Below are positions 25,344-33,823 of a stretch of 40,924 nucleotides of DNA, one piece after another. Both the position numbers and the translations under genes were made by a program. The number at the start of each line of letters is the position of its first letter. Position 1 is the stretch's first letter. This DNA is from Comamonadaceae bacterium (GTDB lineage Bacteria; Pseudomonadota; Gammaproteobacteria; Burkholderiales; Burkholderiaceae_C). The stretch lies in assembly GCA_947373105.1 (NCBI GenBank), contig CANBWK010000016.1, forward strand, positions 1 through 40,924, given 5' to 3'. Under the pieces are notes generated by a model. It had not been told where the DNA came from. It saw only the letters and a program-made list of their open reading frames with translations, and searched no databases.

Positions 25344-26507
25344 TTACCTCAAGCCAAAAGCACGCCTGAAAGTCTGCCGGATGGTCTGCCACTTGGCTTG
25401 GTCAGCGCCACTTTGGGATTGCTTGTAAGCCTGGCGCACAAAGCAACCTACCAGCAAGAGCAGTCCTGTGATCAAAGCCGCAGAAAGCGACCACTTCAGT
25501 TTGTGCGGAGATGAAGGCTTTTCGGGTGCTTGCGCTGGGTCCAGCACTTGAATCACAGCGCCTTCGCGCGACTCATCGAGCTTGGCCAATTCGTATTGCT
25601 TGGTGAACAGCTCAAACAAGGTTTCCTGGTATTTGAACTCTCTGTATTTGCTGACGTAATCCGACGCCGTCGGCGTTGTGTTCATGCGGGTCTCATCCTG
25701 GTCCAGACGGGCCAGTTGCTGACGCAAGATGCCCAGCTCATTCATGGCCTGTTTGAAATCGGGGGCAGACTCTGATAAATACCCGCGCATGCTCGCCGTT
25801 TTGATTTCTTGCGCCGTCACTGCCGCTTTCATTTTGGCGACCGATTCGACCGCCAGTTGGGGGCTGGTTTTGAGCACGTTGCTGTTGATTCCGGTGGCTT
25901 TCAAAGCCACCTCAGCCTGAACCAATCGCTCTTGCGTTTGATGCAATTGCTTTTCAAAAAAGACACGCTTTTGCTGTGCTTCAGTTACCGCCAATCGACC
26001 GAGTAATTTCTGCAACTCCTCGACATGGGCGTTGGCGATGTTTGCGGCCATTGCTGGCGATGTGTCATCGACCTCCACGGTGACCAACCCATCTTTGGAC
26101 GACACAATGCGTACACGCCCCGACAAGGCCTCACGGACATCGGCCTTCAAAGGGGCCTCGTACCGTTTGACCAGATCGAAACGGGCAATCAATTGATCAC
26201 GCAAGGTATTGCTTTTCAGAAAAGCAACATATTGATCCGTTGGATTTTTGATGCCGCCCAAGGCCCCGCCGGCCAAGCCGCCCAATGAGCCCAAGCTGGC
26301 CAGCATGGAGGCAGCCGAGCTTTGTTGTTGCTGAGGCGGCAAAAACCGGACACTGGCCGAATAACCCGGCGTCAGTAGAAAACCCACACCCAGGGTCAGC
26401 GCAAAAACCGCAATCGGGGCCAAGATCAGCAAGCGCAAGTGCTCAACAATGACCTGTAAGAGGTCCAGTAAGGACACTTCGTCGGCGTGATCAGGCGTAT
26501 CCGTCAT
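25344..26507 (-). CDS. Wzz-type polysaccharide chain-length determinant (PCP) protein
   Basis: A polysaccharide co-polymerase of 387 residues that controls chain length or links polymerisation with export in the inner membrane. It has two transmembrane segments at the ends: LILAPIAVFALTLGVGFLL (about 33-51) and KLKWSLSAALITGLLLLVGCF (about 341-361). The Pro-rich motif before the second (AQAPEKPSSPHKLKW) is the family hallmark. The periplasmic middle is helical and coiled-coil-like (AQQKRVFFEKQLHQTQERLV). No C-terminal Walker A kinase is present, so it is not a Wzc/BY-kinase. It starts nine bases after the wza-like gene stops and ends the operon. Confidence 0.88.
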   Translation of the reverse strand: MTDTPDHADEVSLLDLLQVIVEHLRLLILAPIAVFALTLGVGFLLTPGYSASVRFLPPQQQQSSAASMLASLGSLGGLAGGALGGIKNPTDQYVAFLKSNTLRDQLIARFDLVKRYEAPLKADVREALSGRVRIVSSKDGLVTVEVDDTSPAMAANIANAHVEELQKLLGRLAVTEAQQKRVFFEKQLHQTQERLVQAEVALKATGINSNVLKTSPQLAVESVAKMKAAVTAQEIKTASMRGYLSESAPDFKQAMNELGILRQQLARLDQDETRMNTTPTASDYVSKYREFKYQETLFELFTKQYELAKLDESREGAVIQVLDPAQAPEKPSSPHKLKWSLSAALITGLLLLVGCFVRQAYKQSQSGADQAKWQTIRQTFRRAFGLR

Positions 26508-26516
26508 GTGTGCGCC

Positions 26517-28955
26517 TCACAGTCCTGACTTGATGATGCGCAACGAAGCGACACCCAGACCAAAATTACTCAAAATTTGCGTCCAGTCCTTGAAGGCACG
26601 GATGACAAAGTTGTAACGACTTTCTCGGTCCAGCATGGCGGGTACCACCACGGTATCACCGGGCATGACTTCGGTGTAGTCAAAGTTCCTCAAAAATCCG
26701 ATGCTACGTTTGCCCAGAATCGATCCGTCTGCACGCAAGACAAATATTTCATTCGGTTCGGCATCTTCTGTCAAACCAACCGACTTGATGATGTCACCCA
26801 CTGTTTTACCGGGTTTGTAAATCAAGGCATTTTCGTTGTTCACACTGCCGGCGGCCGACACAAAGGCAGGTTGCGCTGGAATCAAAATGGCGTCACCGTC
26901 TTCCAGCGGCAAGGGGGGCAATGCCGTCACAGATTTACCGCCTTCTTGAGCCATCACGGGCGCCAGCTCCAAAGCAACCCGACCCAGACTTTTCATGGAC
27001 TTGATCTTGTCCAGCTGTGCCTTCATCTGTTGCTGCTGCGCTTGCGCCACCTGGGCGGATTGTGCCGCGCGGTCCCCCGTCAAATTGGCCGTGGATGCAT
27101 TGCCAGCGCCGAGCAGCTGCGACTCGAGACGCCTGACCACCGCATCCAGATTGGCTTGTTGTTGTTTGCGAATACTTTCGCGCGTGAACTCGGTCCCATA
27201 GACATAGGCCTGCGGCGTCAGTCCACCCAAGCGCGCAATCAACTGAGGCAAAGTCTCGCCGGGTCGCGCCTGGTAAACCCCAGGGGCTGCCACTTCACCT
27301 TCAATACGGACCAGACGATTTTGCCGCTCAATGGGCAAGCGCAAATCACTGCTGCTCATGATGGTGACCACATCCCCGGGTTGCAACAACACATTGTTTG
27401 CTGGGTCTTTGTTCAAAATGGCTTGGCCCAAATTGAAAGAAATCAATTCAGTGCGCAACTGGTCTTTGTGCAAGCGCTCCACCACCGCGTATTCCCAGTT
27501 GATTTGATCGCGCATGCTGCGCAGGCGGTCCTGAACCGGCAGCGCATCTCGGCGGGCCAAGGGCTTGTCACCATCACGCTCACGAGACATCGATGAATTC
27601 TTGTCAGACCCATCCTCGGCGAGATCTTGAAGCGAGGAGAGTTGGGGTAATTTCTGCACCCATTTATTTTGCCGCTTGTAATAGTCGGGCATGATCAAAG
27701 CTTCACGATCGGGAATCAAATCCTGAATCCGCATGCCTTGCACCCAAGCGTGGCGCAGCGGTTGCGCGACAGCCCCTTTCAAGGTAACGGCATTGTCAAA
27801 AGCGGGGCTGATACCCAGCAAGGTGATGACATCGCCGTCTTGAAGGGCCAATTGCAAACCGTTCGTTTGCAGCGGGATATCTTGCACGATGCGTGCGGGT
27901 GTGCGGCCCGGCTGAATGCGTTCCAACACCGCTTTTTGGGCGTTCGCCAACCGAGGCACCCCACCACCCAGCGCCAGCACGTCCTGCAGCGTTTGACCCT
28001 GTTTGAGCTCATAAATCGCAGAATGGTCCCAGGCGCCTGTCACGGCAACGCGAGGGCCCACAGGCGGAATCACAATCACATCACCCGATTGCAAAGCCAC
28101 ATCATTCGATTTGTCACCCGTGGCAAGAAAATCGTATACATCCAAGGTGGTGATGCGCTTGCCCGCTCGCTTGAGCTCAATCGCCCGCAAACTGCCATTG
28201 TGATCAGGGCCACCACTTGCAAAAAGGGCATTGACCAAAGTGCCCAAGCTGCTCAGCGTATAGGTGCCGGGCTGACGGGCATGTCCCACCACATAAACGG
28301 TGATGCCACGCAACCGGCCCATGCTGACGTTGAGGTTCACATTGTTGAACACGCCTGAAACACTTTTGCGTAACTGCGGCTCTAAGTCTTTGACGGCAAT
28401 GCCGGCCAACGTGACTGCACCAATTTTGGGCAAAAAGATCTGCCCTTGGCGGTCAATGATGTGGCTGCCCACATAGTCCACAGCGCCCCAAATCTGCACA
28501 CGGACTTCGTCACCCACACCGAGTTTGTAGTCGGCAGACGGTGGCGTCGTGGCATCGGCGGCAAACACATCGGCTCGCTCAAACAGATCCTCGCCATAGT
28601 GTTTCAACCATTGACCCGTGGACTCTTCCACAAAGCGCTGGAACTGACTGACCTTGCTTTTTTGCAAGACAGCTGAATCAACTGCCACCTTGGCACTGCC
28701 TCGCACCGGACTGCGGTCCAACTCCAAAGGCGGCACATCGGCGGCAAGCGCACTCGGATTTCGCTTGGCCCTGGATAAATCGGCAGGCGCATCAGCAGCA
28801 TCAGGGCTGCGTGTCATTTGCATGGAACTGCTCGATTCCGGCTTGGACGGCGAGAAGAACGACTGCGCGCTCACCTGTGAAGCGAGCACCACAGCGAAAA
28901 TCACCAAAGTAATGCGCAGGGCATTCAAATGTAGGTTCGTCAATCTGCGAGACAT
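26517..28955 (-). CDS. Wza-like outer-membrane polysaccharide export protein with multiple SLBB domains
   Basis: A large exporter of about 812 residues. It has a signal peptide with no lipobox Cys (LRITLVIFAVVLASQVSAQ), so it is secreted but not a classic lipoprotein. A long linker leads to the polysaccharide export domain (DYKLGVGDEVRVQIWGAVDY, near 140-160), then several SLBB-type beta-grasp repeats (for example VYVVGHARQPGTYTLSSLGTL, VRIEGEVAAPGVYQARPGETL and VSAAGSVNNENALIYKPGKT). Wza of E. coli is under half this length, so it resembles the longer Wza/OtnA relatives. ATG 28955 begins the signal peptide and is chosen over an upstream in-frame start. It follows uppS by about 50 bases. Confidence 0.87.
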   Translation of the reverse strand: MSRRLTNLHLNALRITLVIFAVVLASQVSAQSFFSPSKPESSSSMQMTRSPDAADAPADLSRAKRNPSALAADVPPLELDRSPVRGSAKVAVDSAVLQKSKVSQFQRFVEESTGQWLKHYGEDLFERADVFAADATTPPSADYKLGVGDEVRVQIWGAVDYVGSHIIDRQGQIFLPKIGAVTLAGIAVKDLEPQLRKSVSGVFNNVNLNVSMGRLRGITVYVVGHARQPGTYTLSSLGTLVNALFASGGPDHNGSLRAIELKRAGKRITTLDVYDFLATGDKSNDVALQSGDVIVIPPVGPRVAVTGAWDHSAIYELKQGQTLQDVLALGGGVPRLANAQKAVLERIQPGRTPARIVQDIPLQTNGLQLALQDGDVITLLGISPAFDNAVTLKGAVAQPLRHAWVQGMRIQDLIPDREALIMPDYYKRQNKWVQKLPQLSSLQDLAEDGSDKNSSMSRERDGDKPLARRDALPVQDRLRSMRDQINWEYAVVERLHKDQLRTELISFNLGQAILNKDPANNVLLQPGDVVTIMSSSDLRLPIERQNRLVRIEGEVAAPGVYQARPGETLPQLIARLGGLTPQAYVYGTEFTRESIRKQQQANLDAVVRRLESQLLGAGNASTANLTGDRAAQSAQVAQAQQQQMKAQLDKIKSMKSLGRVALELAPVMAQEGGKSVTALPPLPLEDGDAILIPAQPAFVSAAGSVNNENALIYKPGKTVGDIIKSVGLTEDAEPNEIFVLRADGSILGKRSIGFLRNFDYTEVMPGDTVVVPAMLDRESRYNFVIRAFKDWTQILSNFGLGVASLRIIKSGL

Positions 28956-29005
28956 GTCGGCCTTAAAGCATTGAGGGTGAAGCGATCCATAAGTTGCTGG
29001 AAGCC

Positions 29006-29749
29006 TCACATGGGGGCTGACGAACCAAATCGCCGGTCACACTTTGAAAACCACTGTATAGCTTCTTCCAATCGAGCGGTTTTGAAATCGGGCCACAGGT
29101 CATCGGTGAAAAAAAGTTCGGCATAGGCCGACTGCCACAACATGAAATTACTGATGCGGGACTCGCCACCGGTGCGTATCAGCAAATCGACTTCAGGCGC
29201 ATTGGCCGTGCTCAAAAATGGCGCCAAGGCCCCTTCAGTCAAGCTCTGTACATTGGCCTCAGGATGGGCTGCTTGCCAATCGCGGACTGCTTGAACCATG
29301 TCCCATCGCCCTCCGTAATTGGCAGCGATTTGCAATGTAATTTTTCGATTGCCTGCGGTCTTTTCCTGGGCATGAACAATCAGCTGCTGCAACTTGGTGT
29401 CAAAGCGACTCACATCGCCAATGACTTTAAGGCGCACGCCATGGGCATTCATGCTGTCAACCTCTTTTTGAAGATAGGTCATGAAAAGGCCCATCAAACC
29501 CAATACTTCCTCTTCTGGGCGTTTCCAATTTTCTGTGCTGAAGGCAAACAGACTCAAGTAAGAAACCCCTTTTTGGGCACAAAACTCAACGACTTTACGC
29601 ACCCGTTTGGCGCCAGCCGCATGTCCCAAGGCCGCAGGCATGAACCTGTTTTTGGCCCAACGGCGATTGCCATCCATGATGATGGCAATGTGTTGAGGAA
29701 GGATCGGCGAGGGACTGGCAGTCAAAATGTAAACAACTTTAAAAATCAA
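29006..29749 (-). CDS. uppS: Undecaprenyl diphosphate synthase-family cis-prenyltransferase
   Basis: Makes long polyprenyl diphosphates, the carrier lipids of envelope sugars. Conserved segments are HIAIIMDGNRRWAKNR (first catalytic Asp), LSLFAFSTENWKRP, and RTGGESRISNFMLWQSAYAELFFTDDLWPDF. The first has GNRRWA instead of the GNGRWA of E. coli UppS, a form seen in several other cis-prenyltransferases. The start is uncertain: no ATG fits, and the options are TTG at 29749 (247 residues) or TTG at 29725 (239), neither with a good ribosome-binding site. The housekeeping uppS normally sits by cdsA and frr; here it lies between an RfaH-like gene and wza, so it may be a dedicated second copy. That part is inference. 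Confidence 0.9.
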   Translation of the reverse strand: MIFKVVYILTASPSPILPQHIAIIMDGNRRWAKNRFMPAALGHAAGAKRVRKVVEFCAQKGVSYLSLFAFSTENWKRPEEEVLGLMGLFMTYLQKEVDSMNAHGVRLKVIGDVSRFDTKLQQLIVHAQEKTAGNRKITLQIAANYGGRWDMVQAVRDWQAAHPEANVQSLTEGALAPFLSTANAPEVDLLIRTGGESRISNFMLWQSAYAELFFTDDLWPDFKTARLEEAIQWFSKCDRRFGSSAPM

Positions 29750-29814
29750 GAAAACATAACTTAAACATCATCGATTCTAGCGATCACTTGCACGCATCGG
29801 CTAACTTGAAACAA

Positions 29815-30330
29815 TCAATACACTTCGACTTGATGGTGCTCGACCTGAACCACGGTCGGACGACCCAAAATTTCGAGTAAAACAGCAATGCGCTTGCTTC
29901 CCACACTCTGAACCAGGCCCTGGAGATTGGCCAATGCATTGTGTTTCAACCGCACACTCTGGCCAACCTTAAAAGAACTGGCCTGGGCGATGGTGACCTC
30001 ATTCCGGCACGCCTCCATTTCCCGGATGAGAACGATTAATTCGTCTTGAATCCGCGCCGGCTCAAACCCAAACCGAACCAGATTATTCACACCCTTGGTG
30101 GATCGAATCGTGCTCAGACTTTGCTGACCCAGTTTCGCTCGGAAAAATATATACCTTGGAAACATGGGTTCAAATTGGGGAGTAGAACCTTGCTCCGTTT
30201 TTTTGAATTTTTTATAAAGAGGTAAATAAACCTCAAAGCCCTGCTGCCTGAGATTGACTTGCGCAACCTCCTCCAAACGTGGTTTGGTATAGGCAAGGTA
30301 CCACTGTTCTTCTGGTTCAGGTAGAGTCAT
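29815..30330 (-). CDS. RfaH/NusG-like transcription elongation (antitermination) factor
   Basis: A specialised NusG paralogue of about 171 residues. The NGN domain begins EQWYLAYTKPRLEEVAQVNLRQQGFEVYLPLY and includes FPRYIFFRA, typical of the RfaH branch. A C-terminal KOW-like part, SFKVGQSVRLKHNALANLQGLVQSV, completes it. Such factors bind RNA polymerase and let long polysaccharide operons be read through. It is the first gene of the minus-strand set rfaH-like/uppS/wza/wzz, as is common for such clusters. I chose ATG 30330 over TTG 30345. No ops element (GGCGGTAGNNT) is visible in its leader or in the uppS leader. Confidence 0.87.
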   Translation of the reverse strand: MTLPEPEEQWYLAYTKPRLEEVAQVNLRQQGFEVYLPLYKKFKKTEQGSTPQFEPMFPRYIFFRAKLGQQSLSTIRSTKGVNNLVRFGFEPARIQDELIVLIREMEACRNEVTIAQASSFKVGQSVRLKHNALANLQGLVQSVGSKRIAVLLEILGRPTVVQVEHHQVEVY

Positions 30331-30403
30331 AAATTCACTGATCAATGCGAAGTCAATCTTAAAGCACTGACTTGACAGGGTTTTGAATCGCGCCTCCCAT
30401 TAA

Positions 30404-30426
30404 AAAAGCCCCTGCATGGGGCTTTT
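30404..30426 (-). terminator. Intrinsic terminator of the H-NS-like gene
   Basis: AAAAGCCCC (30404-30412) and GGGGCTTTT (30418-30426) form a nine-base-pair stem with loop TGCAT. Read on the minus strand, the stem ends in GGGGCTTTTTTAAT. This is a strong terminator after the H-NS-like gene, so the downstream RfaH-like gene must have its own promoter in the roughly 70 bases that follow. Confidence 0.85.
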
Positions 30427-30446
30427 AAGGTCTGCGCCAAAGGGTT

Positions 30447-30749
30447 TCAGGCAATAAGGAACTTTGTACGATCCTGACCGTCAATCCATTTAGGTGCTTT
30501 ACCGCGGCCGGTCCAAGTTTGGCCTGTGGCCGTATCGCGGTATTTAGGAGCTACTTTGTTAACTGATTTCGAGCCACTCGCTTTGGCGCCACGACCCGAA
30601 GGGAACACATCCTGCGCCGTCAGTCCAAATTCGGCCATAATTTCACGCACTTTTTGAACAGCTTGAGAAATTTCACGCTGACGCGCGCCTTCGATGGCTT
30701 GCTCCAAGGCTTCACGTTGCTGAAGTAAATCTTTATAAGAAGTGGTCAT
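30447..30749 (-). CDS. H-NS-family nucleoid-associated protein
   Basis: A small DNA-binding protein of 100 residues. The N-terminal part is a coiled-coil-like oligomerisation helix (YKDLLQQREALEQAIEGARQREISQAVQKVREIM). A Ser/Gly/Lys linker leads to the H-NS C-terminal domain, KYRDTATGQTWTGRGKAPKWI, which contacts AT-rich DNA through its (T)W(T)GRG loop. It belongs to the short H-NS/Bph3-like group of Betaproteobacteria. GAGAGA precedes ATG 30749. The upstream 100 bases are the most AT-rich of the window, consistent with self-control. Confidence 0.92.
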   Translation of the reverse strand: MTTSYKDLLQQREALEQAIEGARQREISQAVQKVREIMAEFGLTAQDVFPSGRGAKASGSKSVNKVAPKYRDTATGQTWTGRGKAPKWIDGQDRTKFLIA

Positions 30750-30870
30750 ATTTCTCTCGGTAGATAATTAAATTGAGGAGGTTAATATACCATTAATTTG
30801 AGATGCAAAAATAGATATCAAAAAATTATTTTCATTTAAATTAAATATCAATCTGATTATTGGTTTGAAT
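30750..30870. promoter_or_regulatory. AT-rich region upstream of the H-NS-like gene
   Basis: This stretch is strikingly AT-rich compared with its neighbours and includes near-palindromic ATTTAAATTAAAT (about 30834-30846). It covers the promoter region of the H-NS-like gene; its last 30 bases are the 3' end of the CorC-like gene. Minus-strand TATATT (in ...GGTATATTAACC) could be a -10 element, but no -35 at the right distance is clear. AT-rich curved DNA is the usual H-NS target, so self-regulation is plausible. Confidence 0.5.
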
Positions 30871-32145
30871 TGCATTGACTTTATCAATTCTACGACCTTC
30901 AATAACCAGAACTTCGAACATCCAACCTCCACAATTCACAGTTTCGTGCATTTGAGGCAAATGTCCCAATTGCGCCAAAATCAATCCAGCCAAAGTGTTG
31001 TAGATTCCACGCTCTTCTCCGGGCAGTTGCTTAATATCCAAGCGGGCTTTCAGTTCATTGATGGGCATCAACCCGTCCAGAAGCCACGTCCCGTCAGATC
31101 GTTCGGTTGCCCACGCGTCGATTTGGGCCAAAGGCTGCAATTCCCCTGTGATCGCTTCCAGTAAATCGCGTGGTGTGAGCAAGCCTTGCACCACACCGTA
31201 CTCGTCCACCACCAGCACCATGCGTCCTGATTGGTCCCGCAATTGCTCGAGCAACTCCATACCGCTGAGCGTTTCGGGTACAAAAGTAGCAGGGTTGATA
31301 TGGGGCTCAAGTTCGTCCGCGCTGTCCAGCGGCAATGACAAGAGCTTGGCGACACTGATCAAACCCAGCACGTTGTCTAAGCCGCCTCGGCAAACGGGGT
31401 ACCAAGAGTGACCGGCCTGTCCATTTTGGCCACTGGCCACTTGCAGGGCTTGGGCGGGGGACAAGGCCACGTCCAGCCATTGAATGTCTGAGCGGGGGAC
31501 CATCAACGAAGCCAAACCCCGGTCGTCCAAGTGAAATACATTGCGCACCATCTGGTGTTCATGCTCTTCGATCAGACCCGCATCAACCCCCTCTTCCAGG
31601 CTGGCGGTGATTTCTTCTTCCGTTACGGCCCTGTTACCTGTGGTGTCAATGCGCATAAGCTTGAGCACGCTTTGGGTGGTGAAGGACAGTAAACCTACAA
31701 AGGGTTTGGCGACCATGGCCAGCCAAGTCATGGGACGGGCCACCAATCTGGCTGTGGCTTCGGGGTGTAATTGGCCAATGCGCTTGGGCACAAGTTCGCC
31801 AAAAATAATGGTCGTGAACGTAATCGCAGTGACCACGAGGGCTGTCGCTGCGATGGCTGCAGCTGAAGAGGTCATGCCCAAGCCAACCAGCCATGCGGCC
31901 ACGCCGTCACTGAAAGCCGCCTCGCCCACAATGCCATTGAGCACGCCAATGGAGGTGATGCCGACTTGTACTGTGGACAAAAATTGTGTGGGTTTTTCAA
32001 GCAATTGGAGGGCTGCCGACGCACCTTTGTCCCCCGCTTCTTCCATGGCGGCCAAGCGGGCCTTTCGGCTCGCAGCCAGTGCCAGCTCAGACATGGCGAA
32101 AACGCCGTTGAGCAGAGTCAAAAATGCAATCAGCAAAAATTCCAT
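30841..32145 (-). CDS. CorC/HlyC (CNNM)-family membrane protein with CBS domains
   Basis: A protein of about 434 residues. The N-terminal CNNM/DUF21 membrane domain starts MEFLLIAFLTLLNGVFAMSELALAASRK and contains VVTAITFTTIIFGELVPKRIG. A CBS pair follows (MVPRSDIQWLDVALSPAQAL and GRMVLVVDEYGVVQGLLTPRDLLEAITGEL). The last ~80 residues are the CorC_HlyC transport-associated domain (LDGLMPINELKARLDIKQLP). Relatives are linked to magnesium/cobalt efflux; a hemolysin label is historical. ATG 32145 begins the membrane domain; 24 residues upstream in the frame are unlikely to be translated. It diverges from apaH with about 70 bases between starts. Confidence 0.92.
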   Translation of the reverse strand: MEFLLIAFLTLLNGVFAMSELALAASRKARLAAMEEAGDKGASAALQLLEKPTQFLSTVQVGITSIGVLNGIVGEAAFSDGVAAWLVGLGMTSSAAAIAATALVVTAITFTTIIFGELVPKRIGQLHPEATARLVARPMTWLAMVAKPFVGLLSFTTQSVLKLMRIDTTGNRAVTEEEITASLEEGVDAGLIEEHEHQMVRNVFHLDDRGLASLMVPRSDIQWLDVALSPAQALQVASGQNGQAGHSWYPVCRGGLDNVLGLISVAKLLSLPLDSADELEPHINPATFVPETLSGMELLEQLRDQSGRMVLVVDEYGVVQGLLTPRDLLEAITGELQPLAQIDAWATERSDGTWLLDGLMPINELKARLDIKQLPGEERGIYNTLAGLILAQLGHLPQMHETVNCGGWMFEVLVIEGRRIDKVNAIQTNNQIDI

Positions 32146-32215
32146 GGTCTCTATTGTGCCGTGACTGTGTGACCGCCATGTAGGACAATGGTTCAACGAA
32201 TGGGGAAGCGGATTC

Positions 32216-33043
32216 ATGGCGATTTATTTGGTGGGCGACATTCAGGGCTGCGACTCGGCTTTCGCACGCTTATTGACCGCGCTCGATTTTTCCCCCAGCC
32301 GCGACACCCTGTATGTTTTGGGCGACATGGTCAATCGGGGTCCAGACTCTGCAGACACCCTGCGCCGATTGATGGGCATGGGCCACAGCGTGCAATGCAT
32401 CCTTGGCAACCACGATATGCACTTGCTGGCTGTGGCGCATGGCGTGCGGCCAGCGGGTCGGCGTGACACATTGGCATCGGTGCTCGAGGCGCCAGATGCA
32501 ACGATTTTGATGAACTGGCTGCGCCAGCAACACCTGGCCATTTCTGCTCATGGCATTTTGATGGTCCACGCCGGCGTTTTGCCCAGCTGGACGGCAGCGC
32601 AAACACTGGCCTTGGCTGACGAAGTGACCACGGTGTTGCGCAGCCCCCAGATGGGTCATTTTTTGCAGGACATGTATGGCGATACACCCAACCAATGGCA
32701 TGATGACTTGTCAGGCAATGACCGCTTGCGGATGGTCATCAACGCCCTGACCCGGTTGCGTTTTTGCTCCACCGATGGCCTGATGGAGTTTGAGACCAAG
32801 GAAGGCGCAGGCACTGCTCCCCCAGGCTTCATGCCGTGGTTTGATGTGCCCGGTCGCTTGACCGCACGAGACACGGTTGCCTTTGGTCATTGGTCGACCT
32901 TGGGGTGGTTAGGCCGCTCGGATGTGATCGGCTTGGACACAGGCTGCGTCTGGGGCGGTTGCCTGACGGCATTGAAACTGGGGGATTCGCCTGCAACCCA
33001 TGAACGCATTCAGGTCAAGTGCGAGCAAGCCCAAGAACCCTGA
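32216..33043 (+). CDS. apaH: Symmetrical bis(5'-nucleosyl)-tetraphosphatase (ApaH)
   Basis: Splits Ap4A into two ADP and so clears this stress nucleotide; in E. coli it also removes Np4 caps from RNA. The 275 residues carry the PPP-phosphatase metal motifs near the N-terminus: GDIQGC (7-12), GDMVNRGPDS (35-44) and LGNHDMHLL (about 64-72). Later elements are HAGVLPSW and FGHWSTLG. GGGGAAGCGG upstream of ATG supports the start. The 3' end overlaps the alternative start of the next gene. Confidence 0.95.
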   Translation: MAIYLVGDIQGCDSAFARLLTALDFSPSRDTLYVLGDMVNRGPDSADTLRRLMGMGHSVQCILGNHDMHLLAVAHGVRPAGRRDTLASVLEAPDATILMNWLRQQHLAISAHGILMVHAGVLPSWTAAQTLALADEVTTVLRSPQMGHFLQDMYGDTPNQWHDDLSGNDRLRMVINALTRLRFCSTDGLMEFETKEGAGTAPPGFMPWFDVPGRLTARDTVAFGHWSTLGWLGRSDVIGLDTGCVWGGCLTALKLGDSPATHERIQVKCEQAQEP

Positions 33044-33071
33044 AACAGCCAAACTGTTATGGTTGACCCCC

Positions 33072-33800
33072 ATGTCGCATGTACCGCTTTCCAAATTACC
33101 TCAGTTTGACCCCCGCCTTGTCGCCATTGAGGGCATTGACACGCATCTTCCGGCCATTTCGCCGCAAGCGTTATCGCCTCAAGCCTTGCGCGCAAGATTT
33201 GACAAGCCTCCAGATTGGTCTCCCGAGGTCGTGCGCGAACCCCGTTTCAGCCAGCGCCCCGCCACTCAGGCTGCCGTGTTGATTGCGCTCGTCATGCGCG
33301 GGCATGGGGGCCTAACGCCCCATGTGCTGCTGACCCGGCGGGCGGCGCACATGAATACACATTCAGGACAGGTCGCTTTCCCTGGCGGAAAGTTAGACCC
33401 GTCAGACGCAAGTTTGCAAGCCGCTGCTTTGCGAGAAGCCGAAGAAGAAGTGGGCCTGCATGCAAAGCATGTTCAGATTTTGGGCGAACTACCGGTTTAC
33501 GTCACAGGGACTGCATTTTCCGTGACCCCAGTGGTGGCCTTGGTGTCTCCGGATCTGGAAATCGCACCGAACGCTGATGAAGTGGCCGATGTTTTTGAAG
33601 TTCCTCTTGCCTTTTTAATGGACCCAGCGAATCACCGCAGACATGTATTTGATGCCAATGGCGTCACACGGCAGTGGTTTTCGATGCCTTACAAAGAGCA
33701 GCGTCAGCAAGCGCATGGAGAAATTCAAGAGATTGAACATTTCATTTGGGGGGCCACAGCGGGCATGCTGCGCAATTTTTACCGATTTCTGGCAGCTTAG
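33072..33800 (+). CDS. Nudix hydrolase, probable coenzyme A pyrophosphatase (NudL/CoA type)
   Basis: A protein of about 242 residues. The CoA-pyrophosphatase (UPF0035-type) signature LLTRRAAHMNTHSGQVAFPGG is complete and merges into the Nudix box GGKLDPSDASLQ-AAALREAEEEVGL with the REAEEE metal-binding core. These enzymes cut CoA and acyl-CoA to 3',5'-ADP derivatives and phosphopantetheine. The start is ambiguous: ATG 33072 follows a weak site, while ATG 33000 overlaps apaH and adds 24 residues lacking family likeness. It ends with TAG, 23 bases before the next gene. Confidence 0.9.
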   Translation: MSHVPLSKLPQFDPRLVAIEGIDTHLPAISPQALSPQALRARFDKPPDWSPEVVREPRFSQRPATQAAVLIALVMRGHGGLTPHVLLTRRAAHMNTHSGQVAFPGGKLDPSDASLQAAALREAEEEVGLHAKHVQILGELPVYVTGTAFSVTPVVALVSPDLEIAPNADEVADVFEVPLAFLMDPANHRRHVFDANGVTRQWFSMPYKEQRQQAHGEIQEIEHFIWGATAGMLRNFYRFLAA

Positions 33801-33823
33801 GGCTTCGCGCTTTATGATGTGAC

